Numbered from the stretch's first letter, positions 1 through 9,178 are shown. The stretch is 64,000 nucleotides of DNA from Belnapia mucosa (GCF_016775475.1 NZ_JAEUXJ010000001.1:248001-312000), one strand, 5' to 3'. The notes: generated from the sequence alone by a model not told the origin. A program made the numbers and translations.

Positions 1-223
1 TCAGCCGCCGGATGAAATGGGTCGGGACGCCGATCTCCATCAGCCGGGTCATCAGGTATTCGCTGATCCGGTTGTTCAGCACACCCTTGCCGGTGATGGT
101 GCCCTTCTTCTGGCTGTTGAAGGCGGTGGCATCGTCCTTGAAATACTGCACCAGCGTCCCCGGCTCGGGGCCCTCGAACAGGATCTTGGCCTTTCCCTCA
201 TAGAGCTGACGGCGTCGCGCCAT
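1..223 (-). CDS. purC: Phosphoribosylaminoimidazole-succinocarboxamide synthase (SAICAR synthetase), N-terminal part
   Basis: Purine biosynthesis enzyme that joins aspartate to CAIR using ATP, in the cytoplasm. Only the first 74 codons are in the window; the gene runs off the left edge. The translation opens [20 protein letters not shown], containing the family's N-terminal ATP-binding segment LYEGKAK, and continues with [18 protein letters not shown], the conserved D-x-T-A-FN region, and NNRISEYLM. The ATG at 221–223 (read on the minus strand) is preceded by AAGGA at a usable distance. It is divergent from the RTX gene at 425, with about 200 bp between them. That spacer contains no further gene that I can recognise. 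The assignment is secure; completeness of the gene cannot be judged. Confidence 0.95.
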   Translation of the reverse strand, partial: MARRRQLYEGKAKILFEGPEPGTLVQYFKDDATAFNSQKKGTITGKGVLNNRISEYLMTRLMEIGVPTHFIRRL

Positions 224-424
224 GGTTACCGGTTTCCTTCTATAGGCGACGTCCCGCTGGCGCGCGCGCAGCCGGACACGGGGCGCCCTGGCCGTCCCGC
301 GGGTGCCCCGGCGGATGCGATATAGCAAGGGCCCGCCCATCCCGCCACGCCCCGCCCGGCATCCCTGCCACGCTTCCTTTACCTCTGCCGCCCCATCCTG
401 GGCCCGAAAGCGGACAGGACCAGG

Positions 425-3400
425 ATGGCCATGCCCCCCGTCATCATCGGGCTTCGTAACGATACCGGCACGCCGGGCGACGGCATCACCGCCGATTCCG
501 CCCCGATGCTCTTCGGCACCGCCACCCCAGAGGCCACGGTTCGGCTCCTGCTCGGCGGAGTGCAGATCGGCAGCGCCACCGCCGGGCCGGACGGCATTTG
601 GCAGGCCCTGGCCAATGTGATCGGGGAGGCCTCGGTCACCCTCATCGCGCGGGATGCGGGCGGGGACAGCGCCCCCTTCCGCCTCGCGGTGGATCAGACC
701 GCCCCCGCCGCCCCGCTGCTCACGGGCTTCGCCGGCGACACCAGCGGGGACCGCAGCCAACCCATCTGGCAGACGGTGGACACCACGCCGAGTGTGGCCG
801 GCACCGCCGAGCCAGGCGCCATCATCCGGGCCTGGGACGGCAACCGCCTGCTCGCCACCGCCCTGGCCGGGGCCGGCGGGGCCTGGAGCCTCGATCTCGG
901 CAGCCTGCCGCTCGGCCAATACTACGCGATCGGGATCGAGGCCGAGGACGGCGCCGGCAATACCTCCACCCGGACGGTGGTCAATCTCCGCCTGGGCGAG
1001 ACCACGGTGCCGGTCGTCACCGCCATCCAGGCCCCGGCGCCGGGCAATTACCAGCCGGGCCAGGCGATCGACATCACCGTGCAATTCAACAAGCCGGTCG
1101 TGATCCATACCGGCGCCGGCATCCCCATCCCGGGGCTGGAGGTGCTGGTCGGCGACCAGATCCTGACCGCGGGCTACCTCGCCAGCCCGGCGCCGCATCG
1201 GCTGACGTTTCGCCTCATCCTGCCGGCGGGGGTATCGGACGGCGACGGGATCGGCCTCGGTGGGCTGCTCGGCAGCATCACCGATACATCGAACAATCCG
1301 GTTTCCGGCGGGCTGGCCGGGGTGCCGGACCTCTCTGGCGTGCTGGTCGCGGCGGACCTCACCCCGCCCGCCATCGCCGCCATCCTTGGCCCCGCCCCCG
1401 GCAATCACCGGGCCGGCGACCTGCTGGCCTTCACCCTGGTCTTCACGGAAGCAGTCCAACTCGCTGGCAGCGGCGCACCGGTGCTGGAGGTGCTGATCGG
1501 CGGCACCACTTGGCAGGCCGCGCTGACCGGCCAGCCGGCGCCCAACCGCCTCGCCTTCGGCCTGGTGGTGGAGGCGGAGGCGGTGGCGCAGACCGGCATT
1601 GCCCTCGGCCGGCTGCTGCTGGATGGCGCCACCGTGACCGACCGGGCCGGCAATGCCTGGTCCGGCGCGCTCGGTACGCTGCCTGATTTTTCCTCGGTCT
1701 TCGTCCAGGCAGATTTCGACCCGCCTGCGATCACCTCCATCGCCCTGGAGAGTGGCGGTCCCGCCGGCCTAGGTGCCATGGTCGTGATCGCCCTGCATCT
1801 CAGCGAGGCGGTGATCGCCGGCCCGACCACCCAGCTCGACCTCTCGGTCGGTGGCCAGGCGGTGACCGCGGCGATGCTCCCGGGCGGGACCGATCCGACT
1901 CTGCTCCGGTTCGGCTTCATCGTCTCGCCCGGCCTGCTTGGGCAGGGGTTCACGCTGCTCGGTCTGGAGGGGGCGGTGCAGGACGCGGCTGGCCATGTCC
2001 TGCTGCCCGGCCTGCCGGCCGCTCCGTCCCTGGCCGGGCTGCTGCTGGATGGGGTGGTCCCGGAGGCCACCCTTATCGCCCCCGCCACCGCCCGCTTCAT
2101 CCCCGGCCAGACCCTCCGTCTCACCCTTGCGGTCTCGGAGGCGGTGCACCTCGCCCCCGGCGACGCCTTGCCTGCCCTGCTGGTCGGGGTCGGGGCTGCC
2201 ATCCGGCCGGCGGTCTTCGATGCGGCGCTCAGCACTTCAACCAAACTTGTCTTCAGCCTGGCGGTGCAGCCGGGCGACCTGGCCCGCAGCGGCATCACCC
2301 TGCTCGGCCTCGACGATCCGGCGGGCCGATTGCAGGACGCTGCCGGCAATCCGCTCCACGCTACTCTTCCGAGCGGCCCGCTTGCCGCCAGCCTCTGGCC
2401 CGAGGACCAGCAGCCACCGGTGCTGCTGCGGCCGGAGCCGCCCGGCCATGGTGCGCCCTTCGACCTGACCCTGCTCTTCTCGGAACCCCTCATCCTGTCT
2501 GGCGGCGCCCCCGAGCTGGACCTGCTGGTGGATGGGGTGGCGATGGTGGCGGGGCTGGCCGGCACGCCCTCGCCGGATCGGCTGGCCTTCCATCTTGATC
2601 TCGCCGCGGCGCCACAGGATGTGCAGATCCTCGGCTTGCGGCTGGGCAGCGCCAGCCTCACCGATGCCGCCGGCAACCCTTGGGAGGGCAGCGGGCTCGG
2701 CGCCGTCACCCTCCGCTATGGCGGGGGCGGCGGGCCGGGCGACGACCTCTTTATCCAGGACACCCCTGGTCCCGGCCCTGAGGTTCCGCCCGGTGACGGG
2801 CATGACACGCTGCTCGCCTCGGTGGACGCCACGCTGCCGGCGAATGTCGAGGCGCTGCGGCTGGTCGGCGCGGCCCGCAATGGCAGCGGCAATGCCGGCG
2901 ACAACAGCATTACCGGCACCGCCGGGGCCAATCTGCTGCGTGGCCTGGGTGGCGACGACAGCCTCGATGGCGGCGGCGGGGCCGATCTGCTGATCGGCGG
3001 CCCGGGCGATGACCGCTACCTGATCCATGGCGGGGGCGAGCGGGTGATGGAACGGCCGGGTGGCGGTTGGGACACCGTTCTGGCCAACATCCCGGGCGGC
3101 GGCGCGACCCTCCCCGAAAATGTCGAGGCGTTGGTGCTGCTCGGCACCACGCTGTTCGGCCGCGGCAATGCCGGCAACAACAGCCTGACCGGCAGCGCTT
3201 CCGGCAACTGGCTCCTCGGCGGGGCCGGCGCGGATACGCTGGATGGCGGCGGAGGCAGCGATACCCTGTTCGGCGGTGCGGGCGCCGACCTGTTCCTGGT
3301 CGGCCATGGCGCGACCTTGATCGGCGACTTCACCCCAGGCGCCGACCATCTGCGCTTAAGCGGCTTCGCCAATTTTGCCGCGGTGCTCGCCGCCACTACC

Positions 3401-3505
3401 GAGCGAGCCGGCAGCGCCGTCATCGATCTCGGCGGCGGCGACAGCCTGACCCTGCTGCACGTCCCAAAGGCTGCGCTCGCCGCCGGCGATGTCCTGATCG
3501 GCTGA
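425..3505 (+). CDS. Large Ig-like repeat protein with C-terminal RTX (haemolysin-type calcium-binding) repeats, probably secreted
   Basis: A 1026-residue protein, very rich in Gly, Ala, Leu and Pro, with no N-terminal signal peptide. Residues about 10–190 form two bacterial Ig-like modules, with phrases such as [15 protein letters not shown] and [11 protein letters not shown]. Residues about 195–750 are roughly five diverged repeats of about 110 residues, each with an 'A-P-G-N-x-x-x-G' entry, a 'LTF/LAFxL' strand and a 'D-x-x-P-P' exit. From about residue 770 the sequence becomes RTX-like: [30 protein letters not shown] and [20 protein letters not shown] bind Ca2+ in this family. The extreme C-terminus (hydrophobic, ending VLIG) fits an uncleaved type I secretion signal. 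No type I exporter genes are nearby. The ycaO gene starts 31 bp downstream on the same strand. Extracellular location is inferred from the family; the specific role is unknown. Confidence 0.85.
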   Translation: MAMPPVIIGLRNDTGTPGDGITADSAPMLFGTATPEATVRLLLGGVQIGSATAGPDGIWQALANVIGEASVTLIARDAGGDSAPFRLAVDQTAPAAPLLTGFAGDTSGDRSQPIWQTVDTTPSVAGTAEPGAIIRAWDGNRLLATALAGAGGAWSLDLGSLPLGQYYAIGIEAEDGAGNTSTRTVVNLRLGETTVPVVTAIQAPAPGNYQPGQAIDITVQFNKPVVIHTGAGIPIPGLEVLVGDQILTAGYLASPAPHRLTFRLILPAGVSDGDGIGLGGLLGSITDTSNNPVSGGLAGVPDLSGVLVAADLTPPAIAAILGPAPGNHRAGDLLAFTLVFTEAVQLAGSGAPVLEVLIGGTTWQAALTGQPAPNRLAFGLVVEAEAVAQTGIALGRLLLDGATVTDRAGNAWSGALGTLPDFSSVFVQADFDPPAITSIALESGGPAGLGAMVVIALHLSEAVIAGPTTQLDLSVGGQAVTAAMLPGGTDPTLLRFGFIVSPGLLGQGFTLLGLEGAVQDAAGHVLLPGLPAAPSLAGLLLDGVVPEATLIAPATARFIPGQTLRLTLAVSEAVHLAPGDALPALLVGVGAAIRPAVFDAALSTSTKLVFSLAVQPGDLARSGITLLGLDDPAGRLQDAAGNPLHATLPSGPLAASLWPEDQQPPVLLRPEPPGHGAPFDLTLLFSEPLILSGGAPELDLLVDGVAMVAGLAGTPSPDRLAFHLDLAAAPQDVQILGLRLGSASLTDAAGNPWEGSGLGAVTLRYGGGGGPGDDLFIQDTPGPGPEVPPGDGHDTLLASVDATLPANVEALRLVGAARNGSGNAGDNSITGTAGANLLRGLGGDDSLDGGGGADLLIGGPGDDRYLIHGGGERVMERPGGGWDTVLANIPGGGATLPENVEALVLLGTTLFGRGNAGNNSLTGSASGNWLLGGAGADTLDGGGGSDTLFGGAGADLFLVGHGATLIGDFTPGADHLRLSGFANFAAVLAATTERAGSAVIDLGGGDSLTLLHVPKAALAAGDVLIG

Positions 3506-3536
3506 CGCGCCGCCCTGCCGCCTGTAGCCTCGACCC

Positions 3537-4805
3537 ATGCACGACACCGCCGCGCTCTGCGAGGACGCCGCCCGTCTCCTGCTCGACCCGTTCGGCCCTG
3601 CCGCGCAGGATGCGGCGGAGTTCCTCGATTGGCTGGGCTGCCCCATCCCCGCCAGCCCCGGCCCGGCCGAGCGGAATCGCGCCTTGCTGCTCCGGGCTGC
3701 GGCCCGCTTCACCCGCCTGTTCAGCCTGGACTGCCCGACCGCCCCGGGCCTCGCCGTCTTCGGCGCCGAGGTGCCGCTCGGCTTCGCCCAGGCCGCGGCC
3801 TCCGGCACGGGCGCCAGCCTGCTCGACGCCTTCGAGGGCTGCGTCGGGGAGGGGGTGGAACTGCTCTCCACGGTCGAGACAGCAGAGGATCGCGCCGCCT
3901 TCCGCCCCGCCCCGGCCGCGCCCGAGCATGCCGATTGGCTCGCCGCCTTGCTGCCCGCTGGCGCCACCCCGACGGAATGGCTGGAACTGCTCCGCCTCGA
4001 CGCCCCGGGCTCCGCCTGGCTGCCGGCCGGCCTCCTCCTACGCCGCGCCGCGCCCGACTTCCCGGCTCCTTGGCCGCTCAGCATCGGCTGCGCTGCCGGG
4101 CCGACCCGCGAGGCCGCCGCCGAACATGCCCTGCTGGAGCTGATCGAGCGCGATGCCGCTGCCCTCTGGTGGCGTGGCGGGCGGCGCGGCCGGCCGGTGG
4201 CGCTGGAGGATCCGGCCAGCATTGCCGCCACCTCGCTGCTCGCCACCCTGCGCGCCGGGCAGGCGGGGCGGCGGAGCTGGCTGCTCGACCTCACCACCGA
4301 TCTCGGCGTGCCGGTGCTGGCCGCCCTCTCCACCAACCCGGCGGGCGATGGCTTCTGCTGTGGCCTCGCCGCCCGTCCCAGCCGCGCCGCCGCCGCCCGC
4401 GCCGCGGTGTTGGAGATGGCCCAGATGGAGATGGCGCATGCCGTGGTGCTGGTGAAGCAGGCCGAGCCCGGCAGCCGCCTCAACGCCCATGACGAGGCGC
4501 TACTCGCCCGCTATCACGGCATCCGTGCCGGCGACTGCGCCCTGCTGCATCCGCTTGGCGCCGCCGATCCCGCGCCCGACCTGCCGGAGCCGGCGATGGA
4601 GTCGCTGATCGGCCGGCTCGATGCCCGCGGAATTCCGGTCCTCGCCCTCGATCTCACCCGTCCGGAGCTCGGCATTCCGGTGGTACGCATGGTCTGTCCA
4701 GGGTTGGAAGTGGAACCCTCGCGCATTCTTGGCGCGAGACTGGCCCGGACTCTGATCGAAAGCGGCTCAGCCGATGGACAGCATGGACGAATTGCGTTGT
4801 TGTAA
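3537..4805 (+). CDS. YcaO-like family protein, stand-alone
   Basis: A 422-residue YcaO-fold protein. Members use ATP to activate a backbone amide, making azolines, thioamides or amidines in peptides, or help the RimO methylthiolation pathway. The second ATP/Mg motif is clear: EHALLELIERDAAALWW at about residues 196–212, with E201, E204 and R205 in E-x-x-E-R form. It is followed by DLTTDLGVPVLAALS (about 256–270) and EMAQMEMAHA (about 284–293). The first motif, at about residues 95–109 (AFEGCVGEGVELL), keeps two glutamates three residues apart (E105, E108), but the usual following Arg is Leu. The C-terminus has the typical DLTRPELGIPVVRMVCPGLE. There is no TfuA, E1-like/Ocin-ThiF or dehydrogenase partner beside it, and no ribosome-binding site stands out before the ATG. 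It lies between an RTX gene and a BTAD regulator. Substrate unknown. Confidence 0.88.
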   Translation: MHDTAALCEDAARLLLDPFGPAAQDAAEFLDWLGCPIPASPGPAERNRALLLRAAARFTRLFSLDCPTAPGLAVFGAEVPLGFAQAAASGTGASLLDAFEGCVGEGVELLSTVETAEDRAAFRPAPAAPEHADWLAALLPAGATPTEWLELLRLDAPGSAWLPAGLLLRRAAPDFPAPWPLSIGCAAGPTREAAAEHALLELIERDAAALWWRGGRRGRPVALEDPASIAATSLLATLRAGQAGRRSWLLDLTTDLGVPVLAALSTNPAGDGFCCGLAARPSRAAAARAAVLEMAQMEMAHAVVLVKQAEPGSRLNAHDEALLARYHGIRAGDCALLHPLGAADPAPDLPEPAMESLIGRLDARGIPVLALDLTRPELGIPVVRMVCPGLEVEPSRILGARLARTLIESGSADGQHGRIALL

Positions 4806-4841
4806 TACCCGCATGAGATGCCGTAGCCCGGCCGGAGACTG

Positions 4842-6893
4842 ATGCAGCAGCAAACGCCGCAGGCCGATGCCGATCCTGGCCAAGCCACGGCGTCTCCGAC
4901 GCTCCAGCTTTCGCTCACGGGTCCGCTGCGCGCAACCGTCGGCGAACGGGAAGTGCGGCTGCGCAGCCGCAAGGCGCGGGCGCTGCTTGGCTATCTCACC
5001 CTCATGGAGGCCGGCGAGGAGAGCCGCGAGCGGCTGGTCGGCCTGCTCTGGAGCGAGACCGGGGAGGAGAAGGCCCGCGCCTCGCTCCGCCAGGTGGTGC
5101 ATGAGCTGCGCGAGGCGCTGGACGCCGCTGGCTTCGCCGCCTTCCGTGCCGGGCGCCTCGCCATCGGCCTCAACCCCGCCCGGGTGCAGGCCGATGCGCG
5201 GGAGGTGCTGCGCACCGCCGAGCGTGGCCAGGCCCATCCGCTGCTGCTGGCCACGCCGCGGCTGAGCGAAACCCTGCTGCAGGGCTTCGAGGATCTCGAC
5301 CCCGCCTTCCGCGGCTGGCTGATGGTGACCCGCCAGGGCTACCATGAACGGCTGATGCGGGCGCTGGAATCAGCCATGCGGCCGGAGGCCGGGCCGCGCA
5401 CCGCCCGCCAGCGCCTGGCCGAAGCCATCCTCCATCTCGACCCGACGCATGAGGAAGCCTGCCGCGTGCTGATGCGCGCCAGCGCCGAGGCGGGTGACAC
5501 GGTCGGCGCGCTGCGCGCCTATGAGCAGCTCTGGCGGCTGCTGGAGGAGGAGTACGATACCGAGCCCTCCAGCGCGACCCAGGCCCTGGTCGCCGACATC
5601 AAGCTCGGCCGCATCATGCCGGTGGCCGCCATGCCCGCCGCTTCGGAGCCGGCGGCGCCCCGCCCTGCCGGCGCCCCGGCCCGCATCGCCCTGCTGGTCG
5701 AGCCCTTCGCACTGAACGGCGTCGCCGAGGGGCAGCTTCATCTGGCCCAAGGCTTCCGCCACGACCTGATCGCCTGCCTGGTGCGGTTCCGCGAATGGTT
5801 CGTCGTGGATGGTCCGGCCATGCCGACCGCGGCCGAAACCGGCAGTCGCGTCTCCGGCCGCTACCGCATCAGCGCCACCGCTTATCAGGTCGGCGACCGG
5901 ATCAGCCTGGTGCTGACCCTCGCCGAGCAGGATAGCGGCATCTTCGTCTGGTCGGAGCGGATGGAGCTGCGCCTGGATGGCTGGTTCGAGGCGCATCGCG
6001 ACATCGTCCGCCGCATCGCCATCGCGCTGAACCTGCAGATCTCCTCCGCCCGGCTGCAGCGGCTCTCGGTCGAATCCGATGTCTCGCTCGAAAGCTATGA
6101 CCGCTGGCTGCGCGCGACGGCGATGATCCGCAGCTTCAGCCCGCAGAACTGGACCCGCGCCGAGCAGCTTTTCCGCGAATGCATCGAGGCGACGCCGGGC
6201 TTCTCCTCGGCCTATAGCGGCCTCGCCCAGATGGAGAATTCCGTCCACATCATCCATCCGGGCGAGCGGCGCGGGCGGGAGCGGGAGGCGCGCGCGGTCA
6301 GCCTTGCCCGCCGTGCCGTGCATCTCGACCCGACCGATTCCCGCGCCCAGCTCACCCTCGGCTGGTCGCTGGCGATGAGCGGCCAGCATGCCCAGGCGGA
6401 GGTGCCGATGCGCCTTGCCTGCGAGCTGAATCCGAATGACAGTTGGACGCTGATCTCGACCGCGCTGTTCCATGCCTTTTGCGGCGAGCATGAGCGCGCG
6501 GCGGAGCTGGCCGCGCAGTCGCTCGAGATGACGCTGATGCCGAGCCTGACCCATTGGGGCTATCAGGTGACCATCGCCTATCTGCGCGGCGACGATGCGG
6601 CGACGCTGGAAGCCTGCGACCGCGCCCAGGATGTGATCCGCACCCTGCCGGCCTGGCGCGCCGCCGCGCTCGCCCGGCTCGGCCGCTTGGAGGAGGCGCG
6701 AGGGGCGGCGGAGCGCTATCTCCGCGGCATCCGCGCCGCCTGGTGCACCGGCCCGCCGCCGAGCGACCTGGAAGCGGTGCGCTGGCTGCTCCATCTCTAT
6801 CCCATTCGCCGGGCCGAGGAATGGACCCGGCTGCACGACGGGCTGGCACTGGCCGGGCTGCCCACCGAGGGCGCCCGGCACGGCGACTGGTAG
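4842..6893 (+). CDS. SARP/BTAD-type transcriptional regulator with TolB-like and TPR domains
   Basis: A 683-residue predicted cytoplasmic regulator. Residues about 22–90 form an OmpR-like winged helix; SRKARALLGYLTL and SLRQVVHELREAL are typical of BTAD/SARP proteins. Residues about 95–255 form the bacterial transcriptional activation domain, with LDPTHEEACRVLMRASAEAG and AYEQLWRLLEEEYDTEPS. Residues about 278–405 resemble the TolB/FlgO-like module of adenylate cyclase-type regulators (IALLVEPF, GFRHDLIACLVRFREWFVV, GRYRISATAYQVGDRISL). Residues about 415–660 carry TPR-like helices, e.g. AVHLDPTDSRAQLTLGWSLA. The ATG follows a GGAGACTG ribosome-binding site. It lies 36 bp downstream of ycaO, so is probably cotranscribed. 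SARP-type regulators bind direct repeats one helical turn apart, which matches the repeats at 9031–9097. That link is inference. Confidence 0.85.
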   Translation: MQQQTPQADADPGQATASPTLQLSLTGPLRATVGEREVRLRSRKARALLGYLTLMEAGEESRERLVGLLWSETGEEKARASLRQVVHELREALDAAGFAAFRAGRLAIGLNPARVQADAREVLRTAERGQAHPLLLATPRLSETLLQGFEDLDPAFRGWLMVTRQGYHERLMRALESAMRPEAGPRTARQRLAEAILHLDPTHEEACRVLMRASAEAGDTVGALRAYEQLWRLLEEEYDTEPSSATQALVADIKLGRIMPVAAMPAASEPAAPRPAGAPARIALLVEPFALNGVAEGQLHLAQGFRHDLIACLVRFREWFVVDGPAMPTAAETGSRVSGRYRISATAYQVGDRISLVLTLAEQDSGIFVWSERMELRLDGWFEAHRDIVRRIAIALNLQISSARLQRLSVESDVSLESYDRWLRATAMIRSFSPQNWTRAEQLFRECIEATPGFSSAYSGLAQMENSVHIIHPGERRGREREARAVSLARRAVHLDPTDSRAQLTLGWSLAMSGQHAQAEVPMRLACELNPNDSWTLISTALFHAFCGEHERAAELAAQSLEMTLMPSLTHWGYQVTIAYLRGDDAATLEACDRAQDVIRTLPAWRAAALARLGRLEEARGAAERYLRGIRAAWCTGPPPSDLEAVRWLLHLYPIRRAEEWTRLHDGLALAGLPTEGARHGDW

Positions 6894-6903
6894 GCGCCCG
6901 CCG

Positions 6904-7329
6904 TCACTGGCAATTGGCGATCGAGTAGTCGCCGATCCGCTGGGCGTGGAATTTCATCCGCGCCGCCTTGTCCGGCAGCGGCGTCGGCGCCTGGCCGGAA
7001 TAATGGTCGTTATAGAAGGCGGGGAGGGCGTAATCCTCGGTCGTCAGCCGCTTCTCCGAAGCCTTCACCAGATCGGGCGGCGGCAGCCGCAGCAGCAGCG
7101 TGTCGCTGCGTCCGACCACGACCTGCAGATGCTGGATGCGCGCCGGCAGGGTGAGGCCGGTATGCGCCGATTTGAGCTGCTGCTTCACCTCATCAAGTGT
7201 CTTCGGCACCGGGTATTTATGGCCGTTCTTCACGTAGTCCTCGCCGGTGGCCCAGCTCTTCACCAGCTTGCCCCAATTCTCGTAATTCACCGGCACCATG
7301 TTCACCGGCTCGGTCGGGTCGATCGCCAT
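6904..7329 (-). CDS. Conserved-looking protein of unknown family, 141 aa, downstream of haem peroxidase
   Basis: I do not recognise the family. The protein is soluble, without a signal peptide or membrane segment. It is less alanine-rich than most neighbours and has many Lys, Tyr and Asn residues. Features include an N-terminal MAIDPTEPVNMVPVNYENWG, a central DEVKQQLKSAHTGLTLPARI and a single cysteine next to the C-terminus (IANCQ). The ATG is preceded by a strong GAGGAGAGGA sequence, and the gene starts about 23 bp after the peroxidase stop, so the two are very likely one transcript. It converges on the BTAD regulator gene with only 10 bp between stops. It could be a peroxidase partner, or a substrate of the YcaO enzyme. 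I see no repeated core-peptide layout that would favour the second idea. Confidence 0.75.
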   Translation of the reverse strand: MAIDPTEPVNMVPVNYENWGKLVKSWATGEDYVKNGHKYPVPKTLDEVKQQLKSAHTGLTLPARIQHLQVVVGRSDTLLLRLPPPDLVKASEKRLTTEDYALPAFYNDHYSGQAPTPLPDKAARMKFHAQRIGDYSIANCQ

Positions 7330-7352
7330 CGCTTGGGTCCTCTCCTCGGGGT

Positions 7353-8990
7353 CTAGAGAAAGGCGGGATCGGCAGCGCCGAGATGCAGCCGCCGGGCCAG
7401 CCAGGTGACGAGGCCGGCCATGTCATGCACCGCCGGCGGATCCGGGAAATGCCAGCCGGGGCGCCAGAAGGCGCAGGCCCGGTTGAGCGCCTGGGCGAGG
7501 CTTTCCCCGGCGACTTCCGAGGCCAGCCGCTCCCGCGCCAGCGCGCCATGGACGGTCTCCGCCAGCAGCAGGGAGCCGAGGATGCCGAGATGCCGGCCAT
7601 CGGCCTCCCGCTCCGCCTCGAACAGCACGTAGAAGGGCAGCGGCGGATTGGCGGCCAGCGCGGCGACATCGGCCGGGGTCAGCAGGCTGGTCTCCGCATC
7701 GCGCCCGAGCCAGTCGGCCAACGCCGCCTCCCGCGCCGCGCGGTCGCGCAGCATCGGCGAGCGCGCCGCGAGCTGCGGCGCCGCCTGCACCACCCGCGAT
7801 GCAAGGCTGGCGACGGAGCGGAGGCCGCAGAGCCCCGCGCTCATCAGGTCGCGGAAGGCGAGGCCGGCCGGGTCGCCCTCCTCGATCGGGTCGAACAGCC
7901 CGTCGCCCAGCAGCATCGCGCTGTGCTGCGGCCCGAGCCGCATGCTGAGATTGGGTGCGGGCTGCCCCGGCAGCGGGAAGAATTGCGACCAGCGCAGGAT
8001 CCACTTCGCCGTCAGCGGCATGGCATTCGGGCTGCGGGTCGAGGATTGCCGCAGCAGGTCGGCGAGCGTCGCGTCGGTGAATCCGCCGATCTGGTAGCGG
8101 TCGCGCGGCATCGCATGGGCGAAGCGCAGCGCGCCATGCGTGGCTTCCAGCGGCATGCCCGGCTCCGGGCGGGGCTCCAGCAGCGGGCCGCCGGCGGCCG
8201 CATAGGCGTTGCGCACCGCGGGGTCGAGCAGGCGCGGCAGAAGGTCGTCGCGCAGCAGGGTGCGGAAGACCAGCGTCACCGCTTCCCGCGCCAAGGCGAA
8301 ACGGGCCGCCGTGGCCTCGCGCAGCGGCTTGGCGGGGAGCGTGCCGGGCGCGGGGATCATCTCCAGCACCGCATTGTGCAGCATCTGGAACAGGCCTGTG
8401 ACCTGGGAGAGCAGGGCGCTCTGGTCGTTCCGTGAATCCGCGATCAGGGCCTCGCCGCGTCCGCCGCGGCTGGCGGAGACGCCCGGCGTCGCCGCGCGGC
8501 CGATATCGCGATACTGCGCCGCGGTCTTCGGCGCATCGCCGCCAACCGCGGAGAAGCGGAACCGGCTGCGATACTGGTCGCGCGCATCGTCGGGGGCGAA
8601 GGCAAAGGGGCAGGCGCCCGGCCCATCGCCATAGAGCGTCCGCAGCCGCAGAGGCGCGCCGAGCGCATTGGCCACGCCCGGCGCCGGCCCCTCGGCGGCC
8701 CAGAAGGCCATGGTGGTCGAGACCAGATCATGCGCCATGAGCTGGAGCAGGTAGGTATAGCCCGAGGGGATGCCCGGATTCTCCGCCGCTCCCTCCGGCC
8801 GCTCATTCATCAGGGTCGCGAGGCCGCGCATCCGTCGCCGCAGCACCGCCAACGCCTCGCGGCTGCTGCGCGGGTCGGCGCCGTCCACTGCGAAGCGCTC
8901 ATTCGGCTCCGGCGAGCCGAACAGGTGGCGGAAGCCGGGCAGCGGCCCCGTGATGCCGGCCCCGAAGGGGCATTGCGCCGCACCCGTCAT
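7353..8990 (-). CDS. Animal-type haem peroxidase family protein
   Basis: A 545-residue member of the peroxidase–cyclooxygenase superfamily; these use a haem to oxidise substrates with hydrogen peroxide. The distal His–Asp pair is visible in LLQLMAHDLVSTT (H87, D88; the Asp normally binds Ca2+). The helix DSRNDQSALLSQVTGLFQMLHN corresponds to the conserved D-x-R-N-D/E…H-N segment. LVFRTLLRDDLLPRLLD follows, and the proximal haem ligand is H292 in LRFAHAMPRDRYQIG. No signal peptide is seen. I chose the ATG at 8990 because a GGGAGGCAGGGG ribosome-binding site sits just before it; a longer frame to 9080 would run over the operator region. It heads an apparent two-gene operon with the 141-aa protein, and its promoter side carries the GCGTGA repeats. 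Substrate unknown. Confidence 0.86.
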   Translation of the reverse strand: MTGAAQCPFGAGITGPLPGFRHLFGSPEPNERFAVDGADPRSSREALAVLRRRMRGLATLMNERPEGAAENPGIPSGYTYLLQLMAHDLVSTTMAFWAAEGPAPGVANALGAPLRLRTLYGDGPGACPFAFAPDDARDQYRSRFRFSAVGGDAPKTAAQYRDIGRAATPGVSASRGGRGEALIADSRNDQSALLSQVTGLFQMLHNAVLEMIPAPGTLPAKPLREATAARFALAREAVTLVFRTLLRDDLLPRLLDPAVRNAYAAAGGPLLEPRPEPGMPLEATHGALRFAHAMPRDRYQIGGFTDATLADLLRQSSTRSPNAMPLTAKWILRWSQFFPLPGQPAPNLSMRLGPQHSAMLLGDGLFDPIEEGDPAGLAFRDLMSAGLCGLRSVASLASRVVQAAPQLAARSPMLRDRAAREAALADWLGRDAETSLLTPADVAALAANPPLPFYVLFEAEREADGRHLGILGSLLLAETVHGALARERLASEVAGESLAQALNRACAFWRPGWHFPDPPAVHDMAGLVTWLARRLHLGAADPAFL

Positions 8991-9030
8991 CCCCTGCCTC
9001 CCTTGTGCCGGAATGATCCTCCCCACACCT

Positions 9031-9097
9031 GCGTGATGCCAGCGTGAATTACGCGCCGAAGCCGCGGCCGGTCCCGGCATTCACGCTGAGGTCACGC
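9031..9097. promoter_or_regulatory. Double operator: two inverted pairs of GCGTGA direct repeats with 11-bp period
   Basis: On the + strand GCGTGA occurs at 9031–9036 and 9042–9047, 11 bp start to start. On the minus strand the same word occurs at 9092–9097 and 9081–9086, again 11 bp apart. The second copy of each pair extends to CAGCGTGAAT. Each pair therefore lies upstream of one of the two divergent genes in the same relative orientation, read as TCACGC-N5-TCACGC toward each gene. Direct repeats one helical turn apart are the known binding mode of SARP/OmpR-type winged-helix activators, and such a regulator is encoded at 4842–6893. The repeat arrangement is seen directly; the identity of the binding protein is inferred. 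Confidence 0.7.
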
Positions 9098-9178
9098 TGG
9101 CTGTTCCAGTCTCCGCCGCATGAGACAGACGCCGCCCGGACCTCCGGTCCAGGGTGGCCCAGCGGATGAGGCGACCCC

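Noticed and set aside
8991..9080. Upstream extension of the haem peroxidase to an ATG at 9080
   Set aside because: It lacks a ribosome-binding site and would code through the repeated operator. The ATG at 8990 has GGGAGGCAGGGG in front.
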